Positions 23,470-32,709 are shown, counted from the first letter of the stretch. The stretch: 35,955 bases of DNA from Flavobacterium collinsii (GCF_902804485.1 NZ_CADCST010000072.1:151435-187389); one strand, 5' to 3'. Translations and numbers: made by a program. The notes: a model not told the origin generated them from the sequence alone.

Positions 23470-24813
23470 ATGAAAGAGCTGGTGAACAAATTAAAAGGAG
23501 ACAGGGTAATATGGTCATTCGTGGCTTTATTGGCATTGTTTTCGTTTATGCCTGTTTTTAGTGCGAGTAGTAATCTGGCGTATATAGGTCATGGGACCGG
23601 AAACACCTTAGGGTATTTGGTGAAACATCTGGCTCATGTTTGTATTGGTTTTCTGATTATTTATTGGGTACATCGTGTGCCGTATCATTATTTCAGAGCG
23701 ATATCAAAAATTGCGTTGCCTATTGTTTGGTTTTTATTGCTTTATACTTTATTAAAAGGTACTGTTATTGCAGGTGCAAACGCAAGTCGTTGGATTCAGG
23801 TTCCTTTTATAGGAATTACGTTTCAGACGTCGACATTGGCTGCCAGTATATTATTCATATTTGTGGCACGATATCTGTCGAAAACCAGAGATGAGAGCGA
23901 GCCATTTCAGGCTTCTTTAATACAACTTTGGTTGCCGGTTTTTATTACGTTGGCACTTATTTTACCTGCGAATTTTTCGACTACGGCGTTGATTTTTGCG
24001 ATGGTAATTATGCTGACATTTATTGGAAAGTATCCATTAAAATATATTGGTTTTATCATTGGTTCGGGAATTGCAATGTTTGCGTTCTTCCTTTTGGTGG
24101 CGAAAGCGTTTCCGGATTCGAGATTCTTTAGCAGGGTAAGTACCTGGGGAAGTCGTATAGAAAATTTTACCACTGATAAACCGGATGAAGATGATTATCA
24201 GATTGAAAAAGCAAAAATCGCAATAGCATCTGGAAAACTGGGAGGTTTAGGACCGGGAAAAAGTGTTCAGAAAAACTTTTTACCACAGTCTTCTTCCGAT
24301 TTTATCTATGCGATTATTGTAGAAGAATATGGTTTAGTGGGTGGAGTGTCGATTTTGGTTTTGTACTTATTGTTATTGTTCCGATTTGTGATAGCCTCGC
24401 ATAAAGCCAATACGCTGTTTGGAAAGCTCGTCGTCGTCGGACTCGGGTTCCCGATGATTTTTCAGGCAATGATTAATATGGCTGTTGCGGTAGAGCTGTT
24501 GCCGGTAACAGGACAAACGCTTCCATTGATTAGTAGTGGAGGTAGTTCGATTTGGATGACTTGTTTTTCTCTTGGGATCATCATTAGTGTAACGAAGAAA
24601 GAAGAAGAAATCGCTGAAGAGCAGGAAGAAAAAGAAAGAAGGAGAGAAGCGCTTCAGAGGTTAATTGATAAAGAATTAGCAGAAGAAGATTTGCCTGCAG
24701 ATGAAAAGATATATGAAGAAGAAGGATCGTATTCGATTGAAGACAATTCAAGAAATCCGATGAATGCAGTTTTAAATAAGTATAGAGCTGAGAGAATAGA
24801 GAATAGAGAATAG
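23470..24813 (+). CDS. ftsW: Septal peptidoglycan glycosyltransferase FtsW (SEDS)
   Basis: FtsW polymerises lipid II at the septum together with FtsI. The polytopic protein has SEDS signatures: GANASRWIQVPFIGITFQTS (around 100), the long extracellular loop with KIAIASGKLGGLGPGKSVQK (around 250-270), and PVTGQTLPLISSGGSS (around 343-358). After the last membrane helix it carries an unusual cytoplasmic tail of about 75 residues, very rich in E, K and R. The tail ends within a 7-base tandem repeat (24792-24812) that includes the stop codon. Confidence 0.95.
   Translation: MKELVNKLKGDRVIWSFVALLALFSFMPVFSASSNLAYIGHGTGNTLGYLVKHLAHVCIGFLIIYWVHRVPYHYFRAISKIALPIVWFLLLYTLLKGTVIAGANASRWIQVPFIGITFQTSTLAASILFIFVARYLSKTRDESEPFQASLIQLWLPVFITLALILPANFSTTALIFAMVIMLTFIGKYPLKYIGFIIGSGIAMFAFFLLVAKAFPDSRFFSRVSTWGSRIENFTTDKPDEDDYQIEKAKIAIASGKLGGLGPGKSVQKNFLPQSSSDFIYAIIVEEYGLVGGVSILVLYLLLLFRFVIASHKANTLFGKLVVVGLGFPMIFQAMINMAVAVELLPVTGQTLPLISSGGSSIWMTCFSLGIIISVTKKEEEIAEEQEEKERRREALQRLIDKELAEEDLPADEKIYEEEGSYSIEDNSRNPMNAVLNKYRAERIENRE
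24792..24812 (+). repeat. Three tandem copies of GAGAATA at the ftsW 3' end
   Basis: The seven-base unit GAGAATA is present three times without a change, with a fourth partial copy after it. It covers the last codons and two bases of the stop codon (24811-24813) of ftsW. The following spacer to 24908 has similar simple words (GAGAATTGAGAAATAGG, ACTCACAATTCATAACTC). Confidence 0.8.
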
Positions 24814-24908
24814 AGGAAAGATAATGGAAGAAAGAGAATTGAGAAATAGGTTGAGAAGTATGGAGAGAACTCACAATTCATAACTCACAACTCGTAACTA
24901 AAAAAAAT

Positions 24909-25994
24909 ATGACAAAATATAAATTCATATTAAGTGGTGGTGGTACAGGTGGGCATATCTATCCTGCAATTGCTATTGCAAATGAATTAAAATTGCAATT
25001 TCCTGATGCTGAGTTTCTTTTTGTAGGTGCCAAAGATAAAATGGAAATGCAGAAAGTACCTCAGGCAGGTTACGAAATTAAAGGGCTTTGGATTGCAGGT
25101 TTGCAAAGAAAGCTGACATTACAAAATTTGATGTTTCCGTTAAAACTGGCAACAAGTTTGCTGGAGTCAAGACGAATTATAAAACAGTTTAAGCCAAATG
25201 TGGTGATTGGTACAGGAGGTTTTGCCAGCGGACCTTTACTGCAGGCAGCTGGATCGGCTGGAATTCCAACAGTTGTTCAGGAGCAGAATTCGTTTCCGGG
25301 AATTACAAATAAATTGCTGAGTAAAAAAGCAAATGCAATTTGTGTAGCCTACGAAAATTTGGAACGTTTTTTTCCAAAAGATAAAATCGTTCTGACCGGG
25401 AATCCGGTTCGCCAGGATTTGATTGACATCGAGAGCAAACGTGCGGAAGCAATTGCTTTTTATGGTTTAGATCCGAATAAAAAGACATTGTTGGTTTTAG
25501 GTGGGAGCTTAGGAGCGAGAAGAATCAATCAATTAATTGAAAAAGAATTGCAAAAAATTCTTTCACAAGATGTTCAGGTAATCTGGCAATGTGGAAAATT
25601 ATATTTTGAAGAATATAAAAAGTACAATCAGCAAAATGTTAAGGTGATTGATTTTATTGAAAGAATGGATTTTGTATATGCAGCTGCAGATGTGATTATC
25701 TCACGTGCAGGAGCATCATCGGTTTCGGAATTGTGTATTGTAGGGAAACCGGTAATATTCATTCCGTCGCCTAATGTAGCCGAAGACCATCAGACTAAAA
25801 ATGCACAGGCTATTGTAGAGGCTAAAGGAGCTATTTTACTGAAGGAATCAGAATTAGATAATGAATTTAGTATTGTTTTTGAAGCTTTGCTTAAAGATGA
25901 AGGAAAGCAAAAACAATTAAGTGCAAATATTAAGAAATTGGCCATGCCAAAAGCAACACAGGCAATTGTTGCAGAGATTGTGAAGCTGATTTAG
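24909..25994 (+). CDS. murG: UDP-GlcNAc transferase MurG (lipid II synthesis)
   Basis: MurG transfers GlcNAc to lipid I, giving lipid II, at the inner face of the membrane. The 361-residue protein starts with the glycine-rich lipid/diphosphate motif [11 protein letters not shown] (about 10-20), has a second glycine-rich motif TGGFASGP near 101, and the GT28 C-terminal donor site [11 protein letters not shown] (about 264-274). The length is normal. Confidence 0.96.
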   Translation: MTKYKFILSGGGTGGHIYPAIAIANELKLQFPDAEFLFVGAKDKMEMQKVPQAGYEIKGLWIAGLQRKLTLQNLMFPLKLATSLLESRRIIKQFKPNVVIGTGGFASGPLLQAAGSAGIPTVVQEQNSFPGITNKLLSKKANAICVAYENLERFFPKDKIVLTGNPVRQDLIDIESKRAEAIAFYGLDPNKKTLLVLGGSLGARRINQLIEKELQKILSQDVQVIWQCGKLYFEEYKKYNQQNVKVIDFIERMDFVYAAADVIISRAGASSVSELCIVGKPVIFIPSPNVAEDHQTKNAQAIVEAKGAILLKESELDNEFSIVFEALLKDEGKQKQLSANIKKLAMPKATQAIVAEIVKLI

Positions 25995-25997
25995 CTG

Positions 25998-26115
25998 TAG
26001 GCAGTAAGCTTTAAGCTTTAAGCTTATCCTAAAGATTAAAGTGCAAAAGAGAATAAATAATAAAGACAAAAGTGGAAGGCTTATAGCCTATAGCCTATTG
26101 CTTAAAGCAATAAAA
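25998..26115 (+). repeat. AAGCTT and TATAGCC word repeats, murG-murC junction
   Basis: TAAGCTTTAAGCTTTAAGCT is followed after 50-60 bases by GGCTTATAGCCTATAGCC and TTGCTTAAAGCAA. These words are self-complementary and partly complementary to each other. No gene or terminator is present. Confidence 0.7.
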
Positions 26116-26129
26116 AAGCAAAAAAAGAA

Positions 26130-27479
26130 ATGAATTTAAATCAAATACAAAACGTCTATTTTATTGGTATTGGAGGCATCGGAATGAGTGCTCTGGCCCG
26201 CTATTTTAAAAATATAGGGAAACAGGTTTCCGGTTACGATAAGACACCATCTATGCTGACAAGCGAGTTGATTGAAAGCGGTATTGATATTCATTTTGAA
26301 GATAATATTGGTTTAATTCCAAAGGACTATTATACCGAGAATACATTGGTGATTATTACACCGGCTGTACCCAAAACACATTCTGAATGGAATTATTTTA
26401 CAGAAAGAGATTATGTGGTTAAAAAACGCGCTGAAGTTTTAGGGATTATCACTAAAGACACGTTTTGTTTTGCTGTAGCAGGAACACATGGAAAAACTAC
26501 AACCTCAAGTATTTTAGGGCACATTTTGTATGAAAGCGGGGCAGATGTCACTGCTTTTGTGGGTGGAATTGTAGAGAATTATAATTCGAATCTAATCGGA
26601 GAAGGAAAAACAGTAACCGTAGTAGAGGCAGATGAATTTGACCGTTCGTTTTTGCACTTACATCCTAATATTGCCTGTATTACTTCAATGGATGCAGATC
26701 ATTTGGATATTTACGGAACCAGTGATGCTATTGAAGCTTCGTTTGTCGAATTTGCTTCAAAAGTAGAAGATAAAAATAACTTGTTTATAACCAAAGAACT
26801 GCCGCTTGAAGGAGTTCAGTGTGCTATAAATGAAGAAGCAGTATATAAAGCTTTTAATGTTCGTATTGATAACGGAAGTTATGTTTTTGACGTGCAGACA
26901 CCATCAGAAGTCATGACGGACCTGCGTTTTGGATTGCCTGGAAAGCACAATTTAATGAATGGACTGATGGCTATTGCAATGGCTAAAACGTTCGGCACCC
27001 CGACCGACTCCATTGCAAAGGCCATTGCTTCATTCAATGGAATCAGAAGACGTTTTTCGTATCAGATTAAGTCTGAAAATTTAGTTTATATCGATGATTA
27101 TGCACATCATCCAACAGAGATAAACGCTGTTCATCAGGCTGTTAGTGAATTGTATCCGGGGCGAAAAGTTCTGGCGATTTTTCAGCCACATTTGTTTAGC
27201 AGAACAAGAGATTTTGCAGATGGATTTGCTGAAAGTTTGTCTCAGTTTGACGAAGTATTTTTAATGGATATTTATCCGGCACGTGAATTACCAATGGAAG
27301 GGATTACATCGGAATGGCTGTTGGGTAAAATGACAAATTCGAATAAGAAAATTGTTGCAAAAAATGATTTATTAGCGGAGATCAAAGCCAGTGATGCGCC
27401 AATAATTGTGACAATAGGAGCTGGTGATCTTGGTGAAATGGTTCCATCAATCAAAAAAATGCTGAATGAAAATATTTAA
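26130..27479 (+). CDS. murC: UDP-MurNAc:L-alanine ligase MurC
   Basis: MurC adds L-alanine to UDP-MurNAc, the first peptide step. The 449-residue protein has FIGIGGIGMSALA (UDP binding, about 11-23), AGTHGKTTTSS (ATP loop, about 117-127), the metal motif EADEFDRSF, and DDYAHHPTEI near 325, a MurC/Mpl hallmark. Mpl is excluded by the start and by cluster position. The end overlaps ftsQ by 14 bases. Confidence 0.96.
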   Translation: MNLNQIQNVYFIGIGGIGMSALARYFKNIGKQVSGYDKTPSMLTSELIESGIDIHFEDNIGLIPKDYYTENTLVIITPAVPKTHSEWNYFTERDYVVKKRAEVLGIITKDTFCFAVAGTHGKTTTSSILGHILYESGADVTAFVGGIVENYNSNLIGEGKTVTVVEADEFDRSFLHLHPNIACITSMDADHLDIYGTSDAIEASFVEFASKVEDKNNLFITKELPLEGVQCAINEEAVYKAFNVRIDNGSYVFDVQTPSEVMTDLRFGLPGKHNLMNGLMAIAMAKTFGTPTDSIAKAIASFNGIRRRFSYQIKSENLVYIDDYAHHPTEINAVHQAVSELYPGRKVLAIFQPHLFSRTRDFADGFAESLSQFDEVFLMDIYPARELPMEGITSEWLLGKMTNSNKKIVAKNDLLAEIKASDAPIIVTIGAGDLGEMVPSIKKMLNENI

Positions 27480-28188
27480 TTGGACAAATATTCGATTAGT
27501 ACTCATTTTAGGGCTTGTTCTTTTTTTATATTCTTTCGCGCAACATCGAAATGGAGATAGAAAACTGAAGAAATCTATGGTTGTTTTTGTAGGAGAAAAT
27601 ACGCTTTTTGTGAAGCCTGAAACGGTTAATAAATTGTTGATAGAAAATAAAAGAGATGCTTCCAGTATTAGAAAAGATGAGTTAGATTTGAATAAGATAG
27701 AGAAAACCCTCGATGCGCAAGACATGATTGAGAAGTCAGATGTTTTTGTAAGTATCGATGGCGTTCTAAAAGCAGTAGTAAAACAGAAGACACCAATAGC
27801 GCGAGTTTATGATGGTGATCAGTCTTTTTATATTGACTATGAGGGGAATAAAATGCCTTTATCAGACAATTATACTGCGAGAGTTCCTCTTGTTTCGGGG
27901 GCAATTAATAAAAAAAATAACGAAGATTTAGCTGCTTTATTTCGCACAATTTATGACGATGCGTTTTTGAAAAAAAACATCATTGCAATACAAATTATGC
28001 CTAATGGCAGCTTAAAAATGTTTAATAGAAATTATAATTACTTCATCGATTTTGGGAGAACGATGAATGTTGATAAGAAATTTAATAACTATAAAGCCTT
28101 TTTTCAAAAAGCGGTTTTAGATAGTTCGTTATACAAATACAATAAAATTGACCTTAGGTTTACGGAACAAGTAGTTTGCACAAAATAA
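27466..28188 (+). CDS. ftsQ: Cell division protein FtsQ/DivIB
   Basis: The 240-residue bitopic protein has an N-terminal transmembrane helix (about 8-26, LVLILGLVLFLYSFAQ) and a periplasmic POTRA/FtsQ-type region (VFVGENTLFVKPETVNKLL, then VFVSIDGVLKAVVKQKTPIARV). FtsQ links early and late divisome proteins. Sequence conservation is low as is usual; position between murC and ftsA and the topology decide the call. Start and murC stop overlap by 14 bases. Confidence 0.92.
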   Translation: MKIFNWTNIRLVLILGLVLFLYSFAQHRNGDRKLKKSMVVFVGENTLFVKPETVNKLLIENKRDASSIRKDELDLNKIEKTLDAQDMIEKSDVFVSIDGVLKAVVKQKTPIARVYDGDQSFYIDYEGNKMPLSDNYTARVPLVSGAINKKNNEDLAALFRTIYDDAFLKKNIIAIQIMPNGSLKMFNRNYNYFIDFGRTMNVDKKFNNYKAFFQKAVLDSSLYKYNKIDLRFTEQVVCTK

Positions 28189-28194
28189 TAGAAA

Positions 28195-29616
28195 ATGGAA
28201 AAAGATAACATTGCAGTAGGTCTAGATATTGGAACAACCAAAATAGTTGCCATGATAGGCAAGAAGAATGAGTATGGTAAACTGGAGATTTTGGGTATTG
28301 GAAAATCCAAAAGTTTGGGAGTCGCGAGAGGAGTTGTAAACAACATCACACAAACGATTCAATCGATTCAGCAAGCAATACTTGAAGCAGAAAATAATTC
28401 AGGTTATAAAATTAAGGATGTGGTTGTGGGGATTGCCGGACAGCACATCAGAAGTATTCAGCATACAGATTACATCAGCCGTAATAATCCGGAAGAAGTA
28501 ATTGGTGAAAAAGATATTCAGCTTTTGATTGACCAGGTTAATAAACTGGCCATGTTACCGGGAGAAGAAATTATACATGTTTTGCCACAAGAGTTTAAAA
28601 TTGACGGGCAATCTGAAATTAAAGAGCCTATCGGAATGTACGGTGGTAGATTGGAATCCAGTTTTCACGTAGTGGTAGGACAGGCTTCTTCGATCAGAAA
28701 TGTTGGAAGATGTATTCAGAGTTCGGGAATCGAATTATCCGGACTAACACTAGAACCTTTGGCTTCTGCCGATGCGGTTTTAAGTCAGGAGGAGAAAGAA
28801 GCCGGAGTAGCGTTAATTGATATTGGTGGCGGAACAACAGATTTGGCCATTTTTAAAGATGGTATTATTCGTCATACCGCTGTAATTCCTTTTGGAGGAA
28901 ATGTTATTACAGACGATATTAAAGAAGGCTGTTCAATTATTGAAAAACAAGCAGAGCTTTTAAAAATAAAATTCGGATCGGCCTGGCCGGGAGAAAATAA
29001 AGACAACGAAATTGTTTCTATCCCGGGATTAAGAGGAAGAGAGCCAAAAGAAATTTCGCTTAAAAATTTGTCTAAAATTATTCATGCCCGTGTGGTGGAG
29101 ATTGTAGAACAGGTTTTTGCAGAGATTAAGGCTTACGGACACGAAGATCCTCGTAAAAAGTTAATTGCCGGAATCGTTCTTACAGGTGGAGGTGCTCAAC
29201 TAAAACACATTAAACAATTAGTAGAGTATATTACTGGTATGGATACCAGAATTGGATATCCAAATGAGCACCTGGCAGGAAATTCCAGCGAAGAAATTTC
29301 CAGTCCGTTATTTGCAACCGCAGTTGGTTTAGTAATGAACAGTATCGAAAATAGTACGCAAAGTGCTGTTAGAATGGAGATTGTAAATGATCAGCCAAAA
29401 GTGGTTTACAGAAATGTACCGCCACAGCAACAACAGCCGGTACAACAGCGATACGAAGTAGAAGAAAACTACGTTGAAAGAGTAGAAACTATTGAAGAAA
29501 CCAGAGAAGTTCGAAACAACAACTCAAAGGAAGAATCTACAGAAACAAAAATAAGAAGATCATTTTTTGACCGATATGTCGATAAAATCAAAGATTTTTT
29601 AGACAACGCAGAATAA
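28195..29616 (+). CDS. ftsA: Cell division protein FtsA
   Basis: FtsA is an actin-like ATPase that tethers FtsZ to the membrane. The 473-residue protein has the phosphate-1 motif GLDIGTTKI (9-17), phosphate-2 ALIDIGGGTTDLA (about 205-217) and the adenosine motif VLTGGGAQL (about 329-337). The C-terminal RRSFFDRYVDKIKDFL is the amphipathic membrane-targeting helix. A variable Q/P/E-rich linker precedes it. At 473 residues it is longer than E. coli FtsA (420), mainly through this linker. It follows ftsQ after six bases. Confidence 0.96.
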   Translation: MEKDNIAVGLDIGTTKIVAMIGKKNEYGKLEILGIGKSKSLGVARGVVNNITQTIQSIQQAILEAENNSGYKIKDVVVGIAGQHIRSIQHTDYISRNNPEEVIGEKDIQLLIDQVNKLAMLPGEEIIHVLPQEFKIDGQSEIKEPIGMYGGRLESSFHVVVGQASSIRNVGRCIQSSGIELSGLTLEPLASADAVLSQEEKEAGVALIDIGGGTTDLAIFKDGIIRHTAVIPFGGNVITDDIKEGCSIIEKQAELLKIKFGSAWPGENKDNEIVSIPGLRGREPKEISLKNLSKIIHARVVEIVEQVFAEIKAYGHEDPRKKLIAGIVLTGGGAQLKHIKQLVEYITGMDTRIGYPNEHLAGNSSEEISSPLFATAVGLVMNSIENSTQSAVRMEIVNDQPKVVYRNVPPQQQQPVQQRYEVEENYVERVETIEETREVRNNNSKEESTETKIRRSFFDRYVDKIKDFLDNAE

Positions 29617-29699
29617 AATAATAAGAGAAAAGGACTTACTTTTTGCCCCAGATCAAGAAGTAAAAAATGTATTAAATAAGAATTTCAAAAACCAAAAAG

Positions 29700-31727
29700 A
29701 TGATGAGCAACTCAGAATTTGGAAGTATTTCATTTGATTTACCAAAAAACCAATCAAATGTTATCAAAGTAATAGGTGTAGGTGGAGGTGGTAGTAACGC
29801 TATCAACCATATGTTTAAACAAGGTATTAAAGGCGTAGATTTTATCGTTTGTAATACCGATTCACAGGCACTGCAGAACAGTTCGGTACCAAACAAAATT
29901 CAGTTAGGTATGAACTTAACAGAGGGTCTTGGAGCAGGAGCAAATCCTGATGTAGGACAACAGTCTGCTATAGAAAGTATCGCTGATATCGAGAAAATGT
30001 TAGACCGTGGTACTAAGATGGTATTTATTACCGCTGGTATGGGTGGTGGAACAGGTACCGGTGCAGCTCCGGTAATTGCACAATTGGCGAAAGAAAGAGA
30101 AATCTTAACTGTTGGTATTGTTACCATTCCGTTTCAGTTTGAAGGGAAGGTACGTCAGGAGCAGGCTCTTTTAGGAATCGAAAAATTGCGTAAGCAGGTC
30201 GATTCGTTAATTGTGATCAACAATAATAAATTAAGAGAAGTATATGGAAATCTTGGTTTTAAAGCCGGATTCTCTAAAGCGGATGAAGTTTTAGCAACTG
30301 CCTCGAGAGGTATTGCCGAGGTAATTACGCACCACTATACTCAAAATATCGATTTACGTGACGCTAAAACTGTTCTTTCGAATAGTGGAACAGCGATCAT
30401 GGGATCTTCTGTTGCCGAGGGAGAAAACAGAGCCAAAGAAGCTATTATTTCAGCATTGGATTCTCCGTTGTTAAACGACAATAAAATTACAGGAGCCAAA
30501 AACGTATTGTTGCTTATCGTTTCTGGATCAAATGAGATTACTCTGGATGAAATCGGTGAAATAAACGATCACATTCAGGTAGAAGCAGGTTACAATGCCA
30601 ATATTATCATGGGAGTTGGTGAAGACGAAACTCTTGGTGATGCTATCGCTGTAACTATTATTGCGACAGGTTTTGATGTTGAACAACAGAATGAAATCGT
30701 TAATACAGAGCCTAAGAAAATCATTCATACCTTAGAAGATGAGCAAAGAAGCGTTCATAATCTAACAAATAAATCAGTTACTTCTTTTGATTTAACAATC
30801 GATACACCAACGAGTAAATCAGAAGAAAAAATTGTTTTTGAATTAATGGATGATGAAGATACGGTTGCTCCCGTAACACCTACTCCGGTTGTGCCAGTTG
30901 CAGTTACTCCATTTGAAGTTGCTCCGGTTGCAGTTGCTCCAACTATCAATCAGGAAGAATTAGTGGTAATGTCTGAGTTTATCAAAAATCTTGACGTTAC
31001 TTTTGAAATTGTTTCGCCTATAACGGATATTGATTTTACAATTACAGCTCCACAGGCAGAAGTTTTTCAGGATGTAAAACCTGTTCAGCAAGTACAACAA
31101 AGAACATTCGAAAGAGAAGAGCAAACGACATTCTCATTTGATTTGCCAATCTTCAGATCAGAGCCTGAAGTGAGAAAAGAACCAGTTGTCGAAGAAACTA
31201 AAATCTTATTCGAATTAACTAATGAAACCCGTAACATTAAAGTGAATGATCCGGTTTCATTTGTACCGGTAACGGAACTTTCTGATAAGGGAATCATCAA
31301 GTATTCTTTAGAAGAGTACATGGAGGTTGAAAACGATTTAATGACCTCAAAACCGGTTGAAAAAGTGGTAGAAGAAGTAATTCCTGAGGAATTGAATATC
31401 ACCATGAAACCAAGACCTGATTTTGCTACAGATGCCGATTATTCAACAACGGCTAATGTTTCTCCGATGGAATTGACAATCGAAGAGACTTTACGTTTAA
31501 GAGCGGAAGAAAGAAGAAAAAAATTAAAAGAATTTAATTATAAATTCCATAATAATGTGTCTAGAATTGATGAACTGGAAAAAGAGCCTGCTTACAAAAG
31601 ATTAGGTATCGATTTGTCTAATTCACAATCAAATAACACCAATTCAAGAATTTCGGTTGGAACAGATAGTAACAATGATTTACAATTGCGCTCCAACAAT
31701 TCGTTTTTGCACGACAACGTAGATTAA
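29700..31727 (+). CDS. ftsZ: Cell division protein FtsZ with long C-terminal extension
   Basis: FtsZ is the tubulin-like GTPase that forms the Z ring. The globular core (about 20-325) has GVGGGGSNAINHM, the tubulin signature GGGTGTG (116-122), and the synergy-loop region. The remaining about 340 residues are a very long, Pro/Val/Glu-rich linker; the total of 675 is far above the usual 350-400. The C-terminal end, SNNSFLHDNVD, replaces the usual conserved peptide for FtsA binding; a second candidate, PAYKRLGIDL, lies about 45 residues before it. The start may be 29700 or the next ATG at 29703. A strong terminator follows. Confidence 0.97.
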   Translation: MMSNSEFGSISFDLPKNQSNVIKVIGVGGGGSNAINHMFKQGIKGVDFIVCNTDSQALQNSSVPNKIQLGMNLTEGLGAGANPDVGQQSAIESIADIEKMLDRGTKMVFITAGMGGGTGTGAAPVIAQLAKEREILTVGIVTIPFQFEGKVRQEQALLGIEKLRKQVDSLIVINNNKLREVYGNLGFKAGFSKADEVLATASRGIAEVITHHYTQNIDLRDAKTVLSNSGTAIMGSSVAEGENRAKEAIISALDSPLLNDNKITGAKNVLLLIVSGSNEITLDEIGEINDHIQVEAGYNANIIMGVGEDETLGDAIAVTIIATGFDVEQQNEIVNTEPKKIIHTLEDEQRSVHNLTNKSVTSFDLTIDTPTSKSEEKIVFELMDDEDTVAPVTPTPVVPVAVTPFEVAPVAVAPTINQEELVVMSEFIKNLDVTFEIVSPITDIDFTITAPQAEVFQDVKPVQQVQQRTFEREEQTTFSFDLPIFRSEPEVRKEPVVEETKILFELTNETRNIKVNDPVSFVPVTELSDKGIIKYSLEEYMEVENDLMTSKPVEKVVEEVIPEELNITMKPRPDFATDADYSTTANVSPMELTIEETLRLRAEERRKKLKEFNYKFHNNVSRIDELEKEPAYKRLGIDLSNSQSNNTNSRISVGTDSNNDLQLRSNNSFLHDNVD

Positions 31728-31749
31728 TTTTAGAATCATAATAATTAGG

Positions 31750-31791
31750 ATAACCCGAAAATTGGATTTAATTTTCGGGTTATTTTTTTTA
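31750..31791 (+). terminator. Intrinsic terminator at the end of the dcw cluster
   Basis: The 14-base arms ATAACCCGAAAATT (31750-31763) and AATTTTCGGGTTAT (31770-31783) are exact complements with a six-base loop, followed by eight T. Confidence 0.92.
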
Positions 31792-31797
31792 TCTTCG
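31790..31797 (+). promoter_or_regulatory. Possible promoter -7 element of the YqeY-like gene
   Basis: TATCTTCG differs from TAnnTTTG by one base and lies right after the ftsZ terminator. It predicts a leader of about 130 bases before the YqeY-like gene, with no clear hairpin or open frame in it. Confidence 0.35.
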
Positions 31798-31932
31798 CAC
31801 AGAATTTAAAATTTGACTTCGTAAACAGGTTTTTAAAGTGAATCTTGATGATGCGTTAGGGCGAAGACAACATTATAGTTTAAATGTAATTTAGCAATCG
31901 ATAAGCCTGGCTTATTTAAATAAAAGTAAAAA

Positions 31933-32382
31933 ATGAGTTTACAGACACTAATCATGGACGAGATTAAAACCGCCATGAGAGCAAAAGATACAGTAGCATT
32001 AGAAGCATTAAGAGCGATTAAGTCTGAAATGTTATTGGCTGCAACGGCTTCAGGTTCTAAAGAAGAATTAACGGAAGACGATGAAATTAAATTGCTTCAA
32101 AGATTGGTGAAAACCCGTAAAGAAAGCGCCAGAATTTTTACCGAGCAAAACCGTCCTGATTTAGCAGAACCGGAATTGGCTCAGGTAGCAGTAATCGAGA
32201 AGTTTTTACCAGCTCAGTTAAGTGAGGAAGAAGTAGAGGCAGTAATAGCAAAAATCATTGCTGAAACTGGAGCTTCGGGAATCGCTTCAATGGGTAAAGT
32301 AATGGGATTGGCTACTGCACAATTGGGCGGAACAGCTGAAGGGAAAACCATTTCGGCAATTGTAAAAAAAATATTGGTATAA
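31933..32382 (+). CDS. GatB/YqeY domain-containing protein
   Basis: The 149-residue protein is the free-standing YqeY family, which resembles the tRNA-binding tail domain of GatB, the amidotransferase subunit for Gln-tRNA or Asn-tRNA. The helical pattern (IKTAMRAKDTVALEALRAIKSEM, then FLPAQLSEEEVEAVIAKII and SMGKVMGLATAQLGGTAEGK) is characteristic. Its own function is not well established. It follows the dcw cluster but is separated from it by a terminator and has its own transcription. A tRNA gene lies 74 bases downstream. Confidence 0.93.
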   Translation: MSLQTLIMDEIKTAMRAKDTVALEALRAIKSEMLLAATASGSKEELTEDDEIKLLQRLVKTRKESARIFTEQNRPDLAEPELAQVAVIEKFLPAQLSEEEVEAVIAKIIAETGASGIASMGKVMGLATAQLGGTAEGKTISAIVKKILV

Positions 32383-32405
32383 AAACAATATAAATTCCAA
32401 TATTT

Positions 32406-32447
32406 AAAATTCCAAGTTCCAATCCTAAAACTGGAATTTGAAATTTT
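32406..32447 (+). repeat. AATTCCA/TGGAATTT hairpin after the YqeY-like gene
   Basis: Arms AAAATTCCAAGTTCCA (32406-32421) and TGGAATTTGAAATTTT (32432-32447) pair with one mismatch and one G-T pair, then T-rich sequence follows. It may act as a terminator. It belongs to the TGGAATTT word family seen at 13553-13598 and 20701-20790. Confidence 0.6.
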
Positions 32448-32456
32448 AATATTTTT

Positions 32457-32530
32457 GACCACGTAGTTCAACTGGATAGAATATCAGATTTCGGCTCTGA
32501 GGGTTGGGGGTTCGAACCCCTCCGTGGTCA
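32457..32530 (+). tRNA. tRNA-Arg (anticodon UCG)
   Basis: The 74-base gene folds as a full cloverleaf: acceptor stem GACCACG with CGTGGTC, D-stem GTTC/GAAT, anticodon stem TCAGA/TCTGA with loop TTTCGGC, T-stem with TTCGAAC loop, discriminator A at 32530. The anticodon TCG is at 32491-32493, reading CGA and probably other CGN codons. CCA is not encoded. A terminator follows at once. Confidence 0.95.
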
Positions 32531-32538
32531 CTAAAACA

Positions 32539-32572
32539 AAAGCCTGAGAATGTATGTTCTCAGGCTTTTTTT
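32539..32572 (+). terminator. Intrinsic terminator of tRNA-Arg
   Basis: AAAGCCTGAGAA (32539-32550) and TTCTCAGGCTTT (32557-32568) are exact complements with a six-base loop, followed by T. Confidence 0.9.
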
Positions 32573-32651
32573 ATGGCTGGAACTTTGTCACAGATCTTAA
32601 TTTAAGAGGTCTGATAACTTTAAAAAATAAAAAGGTTTTGTTTGACTTTCT

Positions 32652-32659
32652 TAACTTTG
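32652..32659 (+). promoter_or_regulatory. Promoter -7 element of the AraC-type regulator
   Basis: TAACTTTG matches TAnnTTTG exactly, 50 bases before the start. It overlaps an inverted repeat: TTCTTAACT (32648-32656) and AGTTAAGAA (32681-32689). Confidence 0.5.
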
Positions 32660-32709
32660 TGCATACATCCCAATACTATTAGTTAAGAAGCCATTATAGA
32701 TCAAAACGA

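Noticed and set aside
30755..30949. Minus-strand frame rich in T, G, V opposite ftsZ
   Set aside because: It is the mirror of the Val/Pro/Thr-rich linker of ftsZ, not an independent gene.
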